Counted from the first letter of the stretch, positions 19,501 through 27,346 are shown. The stretch: 57,943 nucleotides of DNA from Clostridiales bacterium (GCA_031289755.1 JAITOU010000040.1:1-57943), one strand, 5' to 3'. Translations and numbers: made by a program. Notes: generated by a model not told the origin, from the letters alone.

Positions 19501-20302
19501 CCGTTATCGTAAAGCTCGGCTTTTCTTCCATGTACGCAATGATGACATAATCAGTGTCTAAATAACTATAATTCAATGTCCCGACACCGTTACTGTCAAC
19601 GGTAGTATAAGCTTCCTGTGTCCACCAACCCTGTACACCGTATTGATAGTCAAAATACTGAACATTAAAAGTCCAACACTTCCAACCTGCGGTCGGATTA
19701 ACTTTGAGTGAAAAGGCGGTAGCTCTGGGGGCTTGAAAGTTGATAGTTTCCCCCGAATATGACGAATAGACAATATCTCCGACTTTCACATAGGAGTCGT
19801 AATAAGCATTATCGATACGTCTTGCTCCGGCGAGTATCTTTTGGTAAGCGGTCGATATAAAATTGACCGTAATAGTGGTGTTTTGTGTAACGGTAAGGCT
19901 ACCGCGGTCCTGCAAATCATCCCAAAAATAATATGAATTATTAACATTGTGAGACGGCGTTGTCGTTGTCCCGTTTATCACATAACTTCCGATTCTGTAT
20001 CCTCTCACGTTTGTAAATATAGACCAAGAAATGGAAGTACCCGATTCAACGGCACTGCCGGACGTTATTGCCGCACCACTCGAGTAGTTTGTTACAGTTA
20101 ATGTTCCGCCGGTATTCGACGAATATGTAACCGTATAGGTGGCAGCATGGACCGGCTCCTCTTTTTTGCCGTCAAATACAAAAAAAGCCGCAGATAGCAT
20201 TACGGCGAATAACACCGCAAAGACTGCGACTTTTAAAAATGAGACTTTTTTTATAGCCTTAAACAACGCTATTATAGCGCCTTTTTTACTTTTTCCAACC
20301 AT
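13583..20302 (-). CDS. giant secreted repeat protein (divergent InlB B-repeat type), 2239 aa
   Basis: An N-terminal export signal (basic MVGKSKKG, hydrophobic residues about 21-43, possible cleavage after VHA at 53) leads to a unique domain of about 200 residues. About eight 70-residue Ser/Tyr-rich repeats of the SISPxGT...YSFSYFxIDNxSY...HTIVAYF type follow. From about residue 760 to 2200 there are many 83-residue repeats (TITAxTVGDGTVxPGT...LYTFVPDNGxKVLSIVVDG...DHTIEVTFV). These resemble the divergent InlB B-repeat/bacterial repeat domain. The C-terminus has a hydrophobic segment (IWLWSLFGSANAVGALMMIV) and a basic tail RKKNNK, but no LPXTG, so membrane anchoring is likelier than sortase linkage. 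It has a strong promoter, ribosome binding site TAGGAG and terminator. An adhesin or cell-surface stalk role is inferred. Confidence 0.9.
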   Translation of the reverse strand: MVGKSKKGAIIALFKAIKKVSFLKVAVFAVLFAVMLSAAFFVFDGKKEEPVHAATYTVTYSSNTGGTLTVTNYSSGAAITSGSAVESGTSISWSIFTNVRGYRIGSYVINGTTTTPSHNVNNSYYFWDDLQDRGSLTVTQNTTITVNFISTAYQKILAGARRIDNAYYDSYVKVGDIVYSSYSGETINFQAPRATAFSLKVNPTAGWKCWTFNVQYFDYQYGVQGWWTQEAYTTVDSNGVGTLNYSYLDTDYVIIAYMEEKPSFTITASVGSGDSTGTISPSGDVKVLTGASQTFTATAKSGYAFNYFIVDGSSSYIYNSSYTFSNVTGNHTIVACFKVSAYTITASAGTGGSISPGTTSVASGGSQTFYAYSNTGYSFSYFLIDNSSYSYNSSYTFSNVTGNHTIVAYFTINQYSISASAASGGSISPSGTSYVNYGSNSSTYTAYPSTGYSFSYFYIDNGSYSYSSSYYFSGVSSSHTIVAYFTINQYAITSSAGTGGSISPNGTTYVNYNASQSFSANPSTGYVFDYFWIDNGSSYSASSTYTFSNVTSTHSIVAYFKTASYNIVASTTTGGSISSAGTTVVNYGGSSPTYTATSSTGYTFNYFLIDNSSQYSSSNAYQFTGVTGSHTIVAYFKINTYTITPSTTTGGTISPSTAGSVNHGSSSSAYTASPSAGYEFDYFKIDGTATQYTTNPYTFTNVITGHTIEAHFKFATYTIDTTAGAGGWIDPSTTITYNGSSVTINFGANTRFNILEVKINGVTNAAAKANGYYTVPSTVTTNQTVSVTFIATYDITASVTGNGAIAPSGTTTVDEGGSKSYTFTPDSGNSVLNILIDGIALSGAALTSAIAGYTFSNVTADHTIAVEYRPNNSPYYTITATAVGDGTIIPGTINIILGDGRLFTFVPDNGQYILSIVVDGEALDAAALSNAISNGYQFTNVTSDRTIEVTFVPNGVTTYTITAITVGDGTVLPGTMNVPSNSNRLYTFVPDNGYKVLSIVVDGAALNVSELAAAISGGYLFSNVTSDHTIEVTFVPDLATTYTITAITVGDGTILPGTIDVLAGTDRLYTFVPNSAHRVLSIVVDGIALTAAELADAILNGYQFTNVTSDRTIEVTFVPNGVMTYTITAITIGNGTVIPGTMDVPSNSDRLYTFVPDNHYMVLSIIVDGNSLSGGDLTDAINNGYLFSNITADHTIRVEFVLDSATTYKIVSTATVGGNITPLGTIYVVSGNSIKYIVEANSGYLVLNIIVDGAALSEAQIADVITYGYIFGIVNDDHTIDVEFARDTDTLYKITSTVVGNGKVLPGTVRVISGTDRLFTFVPDTGYKVLSIVVDGIALSVSDLADAILYGYQFTNITADHEIEVTFVSETAITYTITAVTIGDGTIKPGTMDVLEGSDRLYTFVPGSGQKVLSIVVDGLALTAAELADAILNGYLFANITANHEIEVTFVSITATTYTITAVTVGNGTVKPGTMNVLSGSNRLYTFVPGNGQKVLSIVVDGIALTVSDLADAILYGYQFTNITADHEIEVTFVSESAITYTITAIAIGDGVVKPGTMNVLSGSDRLYTFVPGSGQKVLSIVVDGLALTAAELADAILNGYLFANITANHEIEVTFVSTTATTYTITAVTVGNGIVKPGTIAVLEGSNRLYTFVPGNGQIVLNIIVDGIALSEAEISDAALYGYTFTNITDNHKIIAEFASESATTHKITSTTTAGGTIIPLGTVSVVDGGSYTFTIVEHTSYLILNIIVDGVALNTAQKNDALTYGYTFSGVTVDHTIDIEFALDTATTYTITSTTTVGGSVTPLGTIYVVSGNNITYRITPFSGYRVLNVTVDGTVLTDTEIGLAIANGYIFSGVIGDHTIDVEFASNVVNVYNIAAMATNGGTITPSGITYVVKGNSITYRILPNIGYRVLNLVVNGIALTEMQIADALVNGYRFNSVNANQTIDVEFVLESETNLYTIDTTATAGGKVTPLGLIWVIGGNSITYKIAPYMGYKVLNIIIDGVSLSAAEISEVLTNGYTFSNVSDNHTVEAEFASETAIIYTITATSDIGGRVVPSGTISIVSGDSRRFTITVDTDYNILNIIIDGVAQNAVQISGIWMNGYEFVNVSVNHIIEVEFVLESDAIYAITATAGAGGKITPSGTLSVIEGSDRKLLITADDGYEINSITIDGVLLSKAEIEAILANGYYLFENITGDHTIEIAFEKIKDFKSIWLWSLFGSANAVGALMMIVRKKNNK
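15300..16330 (-). repeat. tandem 249-bp repeats with a 498-bp higher-order A-B-A-B pattern
   Basis: Within the giant gene, adjacent 249-bp (83-residue) units alternate between two versions. The block ending CCTTTTGTCC recurs at 15571-15580 and 16069-16078, exactly 498 bp apart, and the sequence around it is almost identical over a whole two-unit period. Confidence 0.8.
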
Positions 20303-20424
20303 AATTTTCTCCTACTTTTTAGGTTAAATAAGGAAATAACTTCTTTATTTTGAATATTGAACACCCTTCGATAATCCAAAATCTTACAAATTAAAATAAA
20401 GATTTATGCCCCGAGTATAATGAT

Positions 20425-20454
20425 ATTATAAATTCATGAATTTATTTTTGTCAA
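20425..20454 (-). promoter_or_regulatory. sigma-70 promoter of the giant repeat gene
   Basis: On the minus strand TTGACA (20449-20454) and TATAAT (20425-20430) are separated by 18 bp, about 120 bp upstream of the start codon. The remaining stretch to greA (20455-20693) is AT-rich; a weak 7-bp AACGCCG/CGGCGTT stem near 20570-20604 may end greA transcripts. Nothing else is visible. Confidence 0.7.
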
Positions 20455-20693
20455 GCGTTTTTTGAAAAAAATTTGAAATTCGGGCAACTTTCGGCGGTTC
20501 TATACCTCGAGAAATTTTTTTTAAAACTGCGAAAAATTTTAAAAAAAAATTAAAAAAACGCCGTTAAAATCGATGTTTTTATCATCAAATTTATATCGGC
20601 GTTGAAAAATTTTCTTTTATTTTGTTCAATTATTTATGTCAAAAGCTCTTTTGTGTTGAAAAATTTTCCTTTTTTTACAAAAATATAGAGATG

Positions 20694-21167
20694 TCAGACC
20701 CCTATCGCGAGTATTTTGACCTTCATTATTCCGCCCGGCGTAAAGACGTCGCAGATTGTGCCTTTCTTTTTGCCGATTATTGCCTGAGCTATCGGGGATT
20801 CGTTACTGATTTTGTTCTGTGCGGAATCGGCTTCGGTGTTGCCTACTATTTTAAATTCGAGCTTCTCGTCAAACTCCAAATCCTGTATCTTGACGGTACA
20901 GCCGACGGAGACGACCTTTGTGTCGACGTTGCTCTCGTCTATCAAGACAGCCGCCATAAGCTTTTCGTTGATTTCCTTTATCTCGTTCTCTATATAGACC
21001 TGCTCTTCTTTGGCGGCGTCGTATTCGGCATTCTCGGAAAGGTCTCCAAATTCTCTCGCGACCTTTATCTTTTCAGAGATTTGCATTCTGGCGACTGTTT
21101 GAAGGTATTTGAGCTTCTCTTGTAGTTTTTCGTAGCCGTCCTTTGTCAATAAAATTTCCTTTGCCAT
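20694..21167 (-). CDS. greA: transcription elongation factor GreA
   Basis: The factor rescues backtracked RNA polymerase by stimulating transcript cleavage. The 157-residue length is standard. The N-terminal coiled coil (residues 1-75) includes LTKDGYEKLQEKLKYL and, at the coiled-coil tip, DLSENAEYDAAKEEQ with the catalytic acidic residues (D/E pair). The C-terminal FKBP-like domain has VSVGCTVKIQDLE and NKISNESPIAQAIIGKKKG. The ribosome binding site is GCAGGAG. It stands alone between two surface-protein genes, separated from the upstream lipoprotein gene by a strong hairpin at 21311-21355. Confidence 0.96.
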   Translation of the reverse strand: MAKEILLTKDGYEKLQEKLKYLQTVARMQISEKIKVAREFGDLSENAEYDAAKEEQVYIENEIKEINEKLMAAVLIDESNVDTKVVSVGCTVKIQDLEFDEKLEFKIVGNTEADSAQNKISNESPIAQAIIGKKKGTICDVFTPGGIMKVKILAIGV

Positions 21168-21310
21168 GGCTTATTCTCCTGCTTGTTTTATTACAAATTT
21201 TTTAAACGATTTTTATATGGTTTTTATATGGTTTTTATTCGGTATAATAAATATGTCACGGGGCGATAAAAGTAAATCTCATGCAATAATGACCGAAGAT
21301 GGATAATTAA

Positions 21311-21355
21311 ATTATCGTTCCCCGAAACTGTATGCGGTAAACGGGGAACGATAAT
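21311..21355 (-). terminator. strong hairpin between lipoprotein gene and greA
   Basis: ATTATCGTTCCCCG and CGGGGAACGATAAT form a perfect 14-bp stem with a 17-base loop, 79 bp beyond the lipoprotein stop codon. The downstream T-tract is modest. Tandem copies of TTTTTATATGG lie between it and greA (about 21205-21240). Confidence 0.7.
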
Positions 21356-21433
21356 AGTTATTTTATATTATTATTATGCCGTTGTCAATGAAAAATGCAC
21401 CTTTTATCAAAGATAATCCTAAAAGTATTTATT

Positions 21434-22996
21434 TTATTTTTCTTTTGCCGCTTCTCTGACGTCATAGGCTTTTTGGTCTGCGTCGGTAAACTTGCCGATA
21501 CGGACAAAGCCTTCGTTTTTGGATATATAGCCGTCGGTCAATGTCAAAGACGCTCTGTATATATAGTTGTAGTTTTCGGAATTTATAAAGTAGATATAGC
21601 CGCCGTCAAAGACAGGGACAAACCAGCTTGCTACGACTCCGACGGTAATCAAGGTCTGCTCGTTGCCGCTCTTGACAAAGTCGTCGTCGTCCGCCGCTCC
21701 CACATTAAGGTCTAAAAAGCCCTTTTTGAGTGCGCCGCCGCTCGTCGAGGTGATGTAGAAGATATCGTATTGACCTGCCGCAGTGTTTTGTATATAGCGG
21801 ACATCGGCAGTCGTATAATATACCTTTAAGGCTTTTGCATTGGCGTTGAGATAATTGTCGAAGTCGCCTTCCGGTACGGTGCTTGCGACCGCGCCTTTAT
21901 AGTATCTCAATGCGGTGTCGTTGTATAAGACGCCGGTAGCAAAGCCGAGCGGCGTTAAGGTCGCCGACAGAGCCGTTGCACTCAACCATTTGACGTTGGC
22001 GGTTTTGCTCAAATTGAAGGCGTAGCTGTTTGCCGACTCAAATTTGTAGGCGAAAGCACCTTGGTCGACGTTGTTGCCGCTGCCGCTGAGCTTTGTTTTG
22101 CCCGTGTAAAGTACCAAATCCGACCCTTCGTAGTATGCCGAATAAGGCGTATAATTGTATATTTTGTCGAGATTGTCAATCCAATCGCCGCTCGTGAAGT
22201 AGGCCTTGCCGGAGAGAAGCGTCACGGTATTATTGCCGTTGGTCGCCTTTATCTCGTTGTGAGTAAGGCTTGTGACCTTTTCGTCGGAATTTACGGTAAA
22301 GATGACGTCATAAATCTCGGCAGTGTCGTTGACTTTATATGCCGGAAGGTTTTTTGGAATGATAAAGTTTGACACGTCTTCGGCTATCGTCGTCGTTTTG
22401 AAGCTCTTAGAAAGGTCGATTTTTTTGAGAACCGTGCCTTCGAGATATATGAAGCTGTCCTTGGTCACTTTGTATTTAAAGGACGTAGAATCGGTAGTAG
22501 ATAGTTTGATGGTAGCGATTTTCTTGGTCTTTGTACCGTCGATTTTTGTGCGCATGACGATGACCTGATGAGTCAGAGAGCCGCCGCTTTTGTCTAAAGA
22601 GGCATTCGGCGTGACATAATATATCCATTCGCCGAAGATGTACAAGCCGCCCTCCGTATAAGACGTAAAGAGCGCTTGCGGTACAATTGTCTCGACGTTT
22701 GTGATATTACCGTCCGCATCGACCTTGACGTTGCCGTCGGCGCCAAGCTCGGCGCGAAGAATCGCTCCCTTGACAGCCCCCGAATATTTTTTGGCGGTTG
22801 CAGCTACGGCTTCTTCGGCGGTGGTCATGCCGTTGACAAAATAAAGGTAATTGCCCTGTCTGACGACAAGCGAACCGTTACCGTATACGTCGGCGTTCGG
22901 GTCGCCGCCTTTTATAGCCTTTTGGCATGCCGCAAACACAAATACCATAATAAGACACAATGCGGCTACAACGATTTTTTTATAATTCTTTGACAT
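21434..22996 (-). CDS. lipoprotein of unknown function (DUF5050/beta-propeller-like)
   Basis: The 520-residue protein has a lipoprotein signal peptide (MSKNYKKIVVAALCLIMVF, lipobox FAAC, Cys24). The mature part is rich in repeated GxYIYFxN / GEWIYYVTP / DSFIYLEGT / GGYIYFINSENYNYIYR segments. These resemble the strands of DUF5050-type propellers found in Clostridia secreted proteins. No enzymatic motif is visible. It has a consensus promoter and a strong terminator, so it is monocistronic. An extracytoplasmic binding or sensing role is only a guess. Confidence 0.8.
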   Translation of the reverse strand: MSKNYKKIVVAALCLIMVFVFAACQKAIKGGDPNADVYGNGSLVVRQGNYLYFVNGMTTAEEAVAATAKKYSGAVKGAILRAELGADGNVKVDADGNITNVETIVPQALFTSYTEGGLYIFGEWIYYVTPNASLDKSGGSLTHQVIVMRTKIDGTKTKKIATIKLSTTDSTSFKYKVTKDSFIYLEGTVLKKIDLSKSFKTTTIAEDVSNFIIPKNLPAYKVNDTAEIYDVIFTVNSDEKVTSLTHNEIKATNGNNTVTLLSGKAYFTSGDWIDNLDKIYNYTPYSAYYEGSDLVLYTGKTKLSGSGNNVDQGAFAYKFESANSYAFNLSKTANVKWLSATALSATLTPLGFATGVLYNDTALRYYKGAVASTVPEGDFDNYLNANAKALKVYYTTADVRYIQNTAAGQYDIFYITSTSGGALKKGFLDLNVGAADDDDFVKSGNEQTLITVGVVASWFVPVFDGGYIYFINSENYNYIYRASLTLTDGYISKNEGFVRIGKFTDADQKAYDVREAAKEK

Positions 22997-23056
22997 CGTT
23001 TTACTCCGTTACTTCAAAAAAGCGCGTTTAAGCACTCTATATATTTTATCCATATT

Positions 23057-23085
23057 ATTATAATTGTTATCCGAAATATTGTCAA
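23057..23085 (-). promoter_or_regulatory. consensus sigma-70 promoter of the lipoprotein gene
   Basis: On the minus strand TTGACA (23080-23085), 17 bp and TATAAT (23057-23062) form a perfect consensus 60 bp upstream of the start. Confidence 0.8.
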
Positions 23086-23148
23086 TAATATTTGGCGTTA
23101 AGTTTGAAAAATAGTGAATTTCAAACGAACATTTATAAAAATATTTTG

Positions 23149-23886
23149 TCAAATGTCTTTACTTGTATAATTTGGTTTCTTAAACACAAAAATATATTCA
23201 TGCGCCAATAGCAAAAAATTGTATTTTTCGCTGTTTTCTTTCCAAAATTCGGTCGTCTTGCAATTATGCTGTTCTTTAATGATTATTTCTTTCAGTTTAA
23301 ATCCGATTGACAAAAATCTTTGCATGACATCAAAACCTAACGGCTGCACCATTCCGTTTTTTCGGGTGTCGCCCATGACTATTGCGCAAAACGTGCTTTT
23401 TTTTAGAACGCGGTAACATTCCTTTGCAACCTGCTCAATTTTGACTAAAAATTCATTAATCGGCAAAAGCGACAAATCCCCGACTATATTCTCGCTGTAA
23501 CGAATAATATCCGCATACGGCGGATGCGCGCAAATCAAGTCAACGCTGTTATCGGGTATCTTATCTAAATTTGCGGCATTTCCCAAAAACGTTGAAATTT
23601 TCGGATTGCTTGCACTTTCAAAATTCAGTTTACTTCTTGTGATTTCCACCGCGTTTGGATTTATATCAATACCGATTGCATTGCGGTTATTGAGCTTGCA
23701 TTCGATAAGCGTTGTTCCGCCGCCGACAAATTGGTCAAGCACCAAATCATTCTCTTTTGAATATCTGAGAATAATATTTTTTGCTATATACGGTGAAAAA
23801 TTACCATTATATAGGGAATCGTGCGTCGCCCATACCCCTATACGGAAAACTCCAAACAGTATTTGTCCGGAGTTCAAATTTGTCAT
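23149..23886 (-). CDS. DNA (N4-cytosine/N6-adenine) methyltransferase of an R-M system
   Basis: The 245-residue enzyme has the SAM-binding motif LDQFVGGGTTLIE (residues 50-62) followed by IGIDINP. The catalytic motif is AHPPYAD (HPPY at residues 121-124) instead of the common DPPY/NPPY. Motif I precedes the catalytic motif, as in the gamma/alpha order. The ATG at 23886 overlaps the TGA of the upstream endonuclease gene (TGATG), so translation is probably coupled. Together with the Dam-like enzyme and the nuclease it forms a three-gene R-M unit. Which base it modifies cannot be decided. Confidence 0.82.
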   Translation of the reverse strand: MTNLNSGQILFGVFRIGVWATHDSLYNGNFSPYIAKNIILRYSKENDLVLDQFVGGGTTLIECKLNNRNAIGIDINPNAVEITRSKLNFESASNPKISTFLGNAANLDKIPDNSVDLICAHPPYADIIRYSENIVGDLSLLPINEFLVKIEQVAKECYRVLKKSTFCAIVMGDTRKNGMVQPLGFDVMQRFLSIGFKLKEIIIKEQHNCKTTEFWKENSEKYNFLLLAHEYIFVFKKPNYTSKDI

Positions 23887-24425
23887 CAAGCATTTGGCTT
23901 ATTCTCCGGAACGGGAAGTCCAAGCCTTGCAAGCGGAATGTATTCAAAATAAAAATGACAATTCACGCTAATTATATAATCCAAAACATCTTTGTATTTA
24001 GGATTTTTAAACCAATCGCTCAAAAGATAAATGTATTCGACATCGATGTTTGCTTTTGAAAGCAATTTTTGATATTGCTTTTTCTTAAAATCACAAGTTT
24101 GCAATTTTTCGTCGACACTTCCTTCCACTTGCTGAAATTTGCACTCAATGATAAAAAGTGTGTTGTTCAGCAAAACAAAAATGCAATCGTCGGGTAAAAG
24201 GCGTTTTGAAATACTTTCTTTCCAATCAATATTAAGTTCCTTTAAAAAAACAGAATAAAAAGAATTCTTTTTAAAAACTCTCGCTACCAACTTATCTTCA
24301 AAAAAGATTTCGTCATTTTTGACTTCATAACCGATTTTTGAGTTTAAGAACGTCGCTAAATCCGTTTTGCCTTCAAAGACCAAACCTGTTTTTGTATTGC
24401 CGCCGCCTTTACCGTTGATAATCAT
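23886..24425 (-). CDS. PD-(D/E)XK restriction endonuclease
   Basis: The 179-residue protein has a PD-(D/E)XK core: LPDD at residues 77-80, a beta strand CIFVLLNNTLFII, then ECK at 94-96. The N-terminus (NGKGGGNTKTGLVFEGKTDL) is a recognisable opening of a family of type II restriction endonucleases whose sites I cannot name. It lies between two methyltransferase genes, overlapping the downstream one by one base, and has the ribosome binding site AAAGGAGAG. The likely role is cleavage of unmethylated foreign DNA. It is much smaller than DpnII/MboI, so the resemblance of the operon to DpnII is one of layout only. Confidence 0.8.
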   Translation of the reverse strand: MIINGKGGGNTKTGLVFEGKTDLATFLNSKIGYEVKNDEIFFEDKLVARVFKKNSFYSVFLKELNIDWKESISKRLLPDDCIFVLLNNTLFIIECKFQQVEGSVDEKLQTCDFKKKQYQKLLSKANIDVEYIYLLSDWFKNPKYKDVLDYIISVNCHFYFEYIPLARLGLPVPENKPNA

Positions 24426-24490
24426 TTTTCTCTCCTTTGTTTTTTTTAAAAGCTACAAAAATCAAATAAATTTTAAGCCTTGTTTAAAAT

Positions 24491-25411
24491 TTATCTCATT
24501 AGCACGGCATTTCCTTTGTAATTTCTAACGACAATTTCTGTAATGTCGCCTCTTTTTTTTGCCTGACAATTTATTATGCGTTTGGCATAAATCCTTTGCA
24601 TATCAAAATCGCTGTACAAATCGTCAAAAAAGTTATCGTTAGTATTGACATTTTTCGGATCGGAATTACTTAAAAGAATCTTCGCGCCTGTCTTTGAAAC
24701 ATTTTTTATAAAATTCGACAGTTCTTTTTGGTTATCGTCATTAAAGCCGTTTTGCGAATATCCGACAAACGATTGCGTAGCGGTGATTGGACGGTATGGC
24801 GGATCTAAATAAACAAAGGTCGTATTATCTATAAAATCTCCGCACTGCGTATAATCGCCGCAACGAATTTCAACCTTTTGAAGCAACTTGCCGACCGACA
24901 ACAAATTGCTCTCGTCACAAATCAGCGGATTTTTATATTTACCGAACGGAACATTAAATTCGCCGTTTTTGTTCACCCTGTAAAGTCCGTTAAAACACGT
25001 TTTATTTAAGAAAATGAAGTCCGTAGCTTTTTCAAAATCAAAATGTCCGTTTAATTTTATTGTGTTATATTTTGTCCGCATATTTGAATAAAATCCGGCA
25101 CGCTCGTCCAACGACAAACCCAAATACTCTTCTTGCAAGTTTTTTAGCCGCTCGATTAATTTGCGCACGTCTGCTTTTATGCAAGCATAACAATTTATCA
25201 ATTCCTTGTTGGAGTCTATTATCAGTGCTTTTTCAATATGAAATTTTTGCAGGATATCAAAAAGAATTGCTCCCCCACCGACAAACGGCTCTATGTATGT
25301 TTTAATTTCGCCGTTTATAATTTCATAGGGATACAATTCGTTCAACTTATTTATTAGCTGTCCTTTTCCGCCCGCCCATTTTAAAAAAGGCTTAGCGACA
25401 CCTTTGCACAT
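24491..25411 (-). CDS. Dam-type DNA adenine N6-methyltransferase
   Basis: The 306-residue enzyme follows the D12-class (Dam/DpnM) plan. It has PFLKWAGGKGQL at 8-19, the SAM-binding motif EPFVGGGAIL at 41-50, and FNGLYRVNKNGEFNVPFG at about 140-157. The catalytic DPPY is at 203-206 (YLDPPYRP), and ILLSNSD comes near the end. Members of this class usually methylate adenine in GATC, but other D12 enzymes recognise different sites, so specificity is inferred at best. It is the first gene of the R-M island (ribosome binding site TAGGAGC), followed 65 bp later by the nuclease gene. Confidence 0.9.
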   Translation of the reverse strand: MCKGVAKPFLKWAGGKGQLINKLNELYPYEIINGEIKTYIEPFVGGGAILFDILQKFHIEKALIIDSNKELINCYACIKADVRKLIERLKNLQEEYLGLSLDERAGFYSNMRTKYNTIKLNGHFDFEKATDFIFLNKTCFNGLYRVNKNGEFNVPFGKYKNPLICDESNLLSVGKLLQKVEIRCGDYTQCGDFIDNTTFVYLDPPYRPITATQSFVGYSQNGFNDDNQKELSNFIKNVSKTGAKILLSNSDPKNVNTNDNFFDDLYSDFDMQRIYAKRIINCQAKKRGDITEIVVRNYKGNAVLMR

Positions 25412-25494
25412 GCTTTAAGCTCCTATAAAACCATTATAACATATAAATGCAAAAAATCAAATCCTATCGAGCGGTTTTAACAAAATTTTGAATT

Positions 25495-26136
25495 TTACCC
25501 GAACATATCGATAACTTCACGCGGAGAAGCCGCGTAGCCTATTACGCAATTCCCCGTCATTTCTTCTTTTTTGCCGAAGCCGTAGGTCACGGCAAGACAG
25601 GCTATGCCGGAATGCTCCGCTCCGCGCACATCAAAGATTGTGTCGCCTATCAAAAGACATTCTTTCGGGTCTTCGCCCGAATCGGTCAAAGCGTACTGCA
25701 AAACGTCTTCCTTTTCCACTCTGCCGACCGACGCATCCGCGCCGTATACGCGGTCAAAATAGCCGTTTATTCCAAATTTCCGAGTTATCTCGACGGACAT
25801 TATTTCGCTTTTTGACGTAGCGGTATATATGCGGCAGCCGGACGCTTTAAAAAAAGCTAAGGCGTCGGGTATGCCGTCGTATAATTTTGCCTGAAACTTA
25901 CCGACCGAACCGTAATATTGCCGGAATTCGTCATGAACGCCGTCGACAACGCCGCTTTCAAAAAAACGCGCAAGCGAAGTCCTGACGGGCGGTCCTATAA
26001 AGGACGGATAAATATCTCTTTCGACGTTTTTTCCGTATTTGACAAAAAGATAGTCGAAGGTGTTGTAAATGCCCTCGCTCGTGTCGAAGAGCGTTCCGTC
26101 CAAATCAAAAAATACCGCTTTGTATTTGAGTTTCAT
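25495..26136 (-). CDS. HAD-superfamily phosphatase (phosphoglycolate phosphatase-like)
   Basis: The 213-residue protein has HAD motif I AVFFDLDGTLFDTSEG (residues 8-23) with a helical C1 cap. Motif II is IYTATSKSE, and CLLIGDTIFDVRGAEHSGI supplies the metal-binding acidic residues. This is the Gph/PpaX/YsbA-like group acting on small phosphoesters. Its ATG overlaps the TGA of the YitT gene (ATGA), so the two are translationally coupled. Confidence 0.92.
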   Translation of the reverse strand: MKLKYKAVFFDLDGTLFDTSEGIYNTFDYLFVKYGKNVERDIYPSFIGPPVRTSLARFFESGVVDGVHDEFRQYYGSVGKFQAKLYDGIPDALAFFKASGCRIYTATSKSEIMSVEITRKFGINGYFDRVYGADASVGRVEKEDVLQYALTDSGEDPKECLLIGDTIFDVRGAEHSGIACLAVTYGFGKKEEMTGNCVIGYAASPREVIDMFG

Positions 26137-27119
26137 TTATCTTCCTTAATATCCTGTGCACTTTCATTATCGCTTATCGGTACGGGCGCGGCGTGCTTTT
26201 TTAATGCTTCGGTAAAGCCTTGCCCCAAGACTTCGGTCGCCGGCATGGCAAAAGCAAAAGCGTCCTTGTCCGTTTCTTTGAGTATTCTGTGAAAGTCCGA
26301 AACCTGACGTTTCCTGACTACGCATTGCAAAACGGTCTTTTCTTCGCCGGTATACAGACCGACACTGCGTATAGCGGTAACGCCTCTCTTGATTTCGTTT
26401 ATTATCCTTTGACTCAGCTCCTGAGGTTTTTTGGTAATGACGGTAAAGGTGACGGCGGTCGTAAAGCCGTTTGTAATCGTTTCAGAGACTTTACTTGCGA
26501 CAAAAAGACTGACAAATGAAAACATGACGGGTACAAAATCACCGAAGACTATGCCGTCGGCAATGATTATGAGCGAATCGAACATGAGAATAAACCACGC
26601 GACGTTCGTCGCAGAATAACGCTTTTGTATGACCGCGCCTATTACGTCCGTACCGCCGCTCGACGCGTTGACCTTAAAGGTCAAAGCAAGCGACGCGCCC
26701 GCAAACGCACCGCCAAAAAGCGCCGCTAACATTTTGTCGGCGTTTTCGGCAATGCCGTATTGCGGAATACCCAACTTGCCAAAAAGCTCGACGCCCACCG
26801 ATAGCAACACGATGACAAAAGCCGTTTTTAGCGCAAAGCTGCGGTTCATCTTAAAATACGCAAGTACAAGAAGCGGAATATTTAACAAAAACAACGTCAA
26901 GCCGACGGGTATCTTCGCCGGTGTATTGTACAAGATAGATGCTACGCCCGTCACGCCGCCCGGCGCGAATTTGTTCGGTACGATAAAGACGTATACCGAT
27001 ATGCACCTTAAAAAAGAAGCAAAAATCAATATAGCCGCAGTTTTTGTCAATAGAAACGGCTTGCTTTTGGTGAAATTTACATCTGTTTTTTTGTCTTGTT
27101 TCGATGGTATTTTTTTCAT
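26133..27119 (-). CDS. YitT family membrane protein (DUF161/DUF2179)
   Basis: I take the start at 27119 (MKKIPSKQDKK), preceded by AAAGGTAAG; an upstream in-frame ATG would add 34 residues without a ribosome binding site. The 328-residue product has five to six membrane segments, including FVIVPNKFAPGGVTGVASIL-like and FKVNASSGGTDVIGAVIQKR segments diagnostic of YitT. A C-terminal cytoplasmic DUF2179 domain follows (GVTAIRSVGLYTGEEKTVLQCVV). The family's transport or regulatory function is not settled. The gene overlaps the HAD phosphatase gene by four bases. Confidence 0.92.
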   Translation of the reverse strand: MKKIPSKQDKKTDVNFTKSKPFLLTKTAAILIFASFLRCISVYVFIVPNKFAPGGVTGVASILYNTPAKIPVGLTLFLLNIPLLVLAYFKMNRSFALKTAFVIVLLSVGVELFGKLGIPQYGIAENADKMLAALFGGAFAGASLALTFKVNASSGGTDVIGAVIQKRYSATNVAWFILMFDSLIIIADGIVFGDFVPVMFSFVSLFVASKVSETITNGFTTAVTFTVITKKPQELSQRIINEIKRGVTAIRSVGLYTGEEKTVLQCVVRKRQVSDFHRILKETDKDAFAFAMPATEVLGQGFTEALKKHAAPVPISDNESAQDIKEDK

Positions 27120-27317
27120 TTTTTTTCTTACCTTTAATTTAAAAGAACACAAAGCACCGTACCGCCGCACGGCGTCTCGGCTCTCGAAATTTCTTTCCCC
27201 TATCCTATAAAAGTTTAACATAATGCGGTTTTTGTGTCAATAAAATAGCCGATATCAAATAGTTTTTTTAATTTGCATTATACTTATACTTCAAGAAGCT
27301 ATCCGGCAAAATAAATA

Positions 27318-27346
27318 AAAAACGGTTTTTTAAAAAAACCGTTTTT
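27318..27346 (-). terminator. rho-independent terminator downstream of pyrH
   Basis: AAAAACGGTTTTT and AAAAACCGTTTTT pair perfectly (13 bp) and the minus-strand tail is T-rich. It lies 26 bp beyond the pyrH stop codon. Confidence 0.85.

Noticed and set aside
20622..21125. 167-codon plus-strand frame opposite greA
   Set aside because: greA on the minus strand is unmistakable; the plus frame is its shadow.
23149..25411. Assignment of the R-M island as DpnII/MboI
   Set aside because: Gene layout is similar but the nuclease is far too short and the second methylase motif differs.
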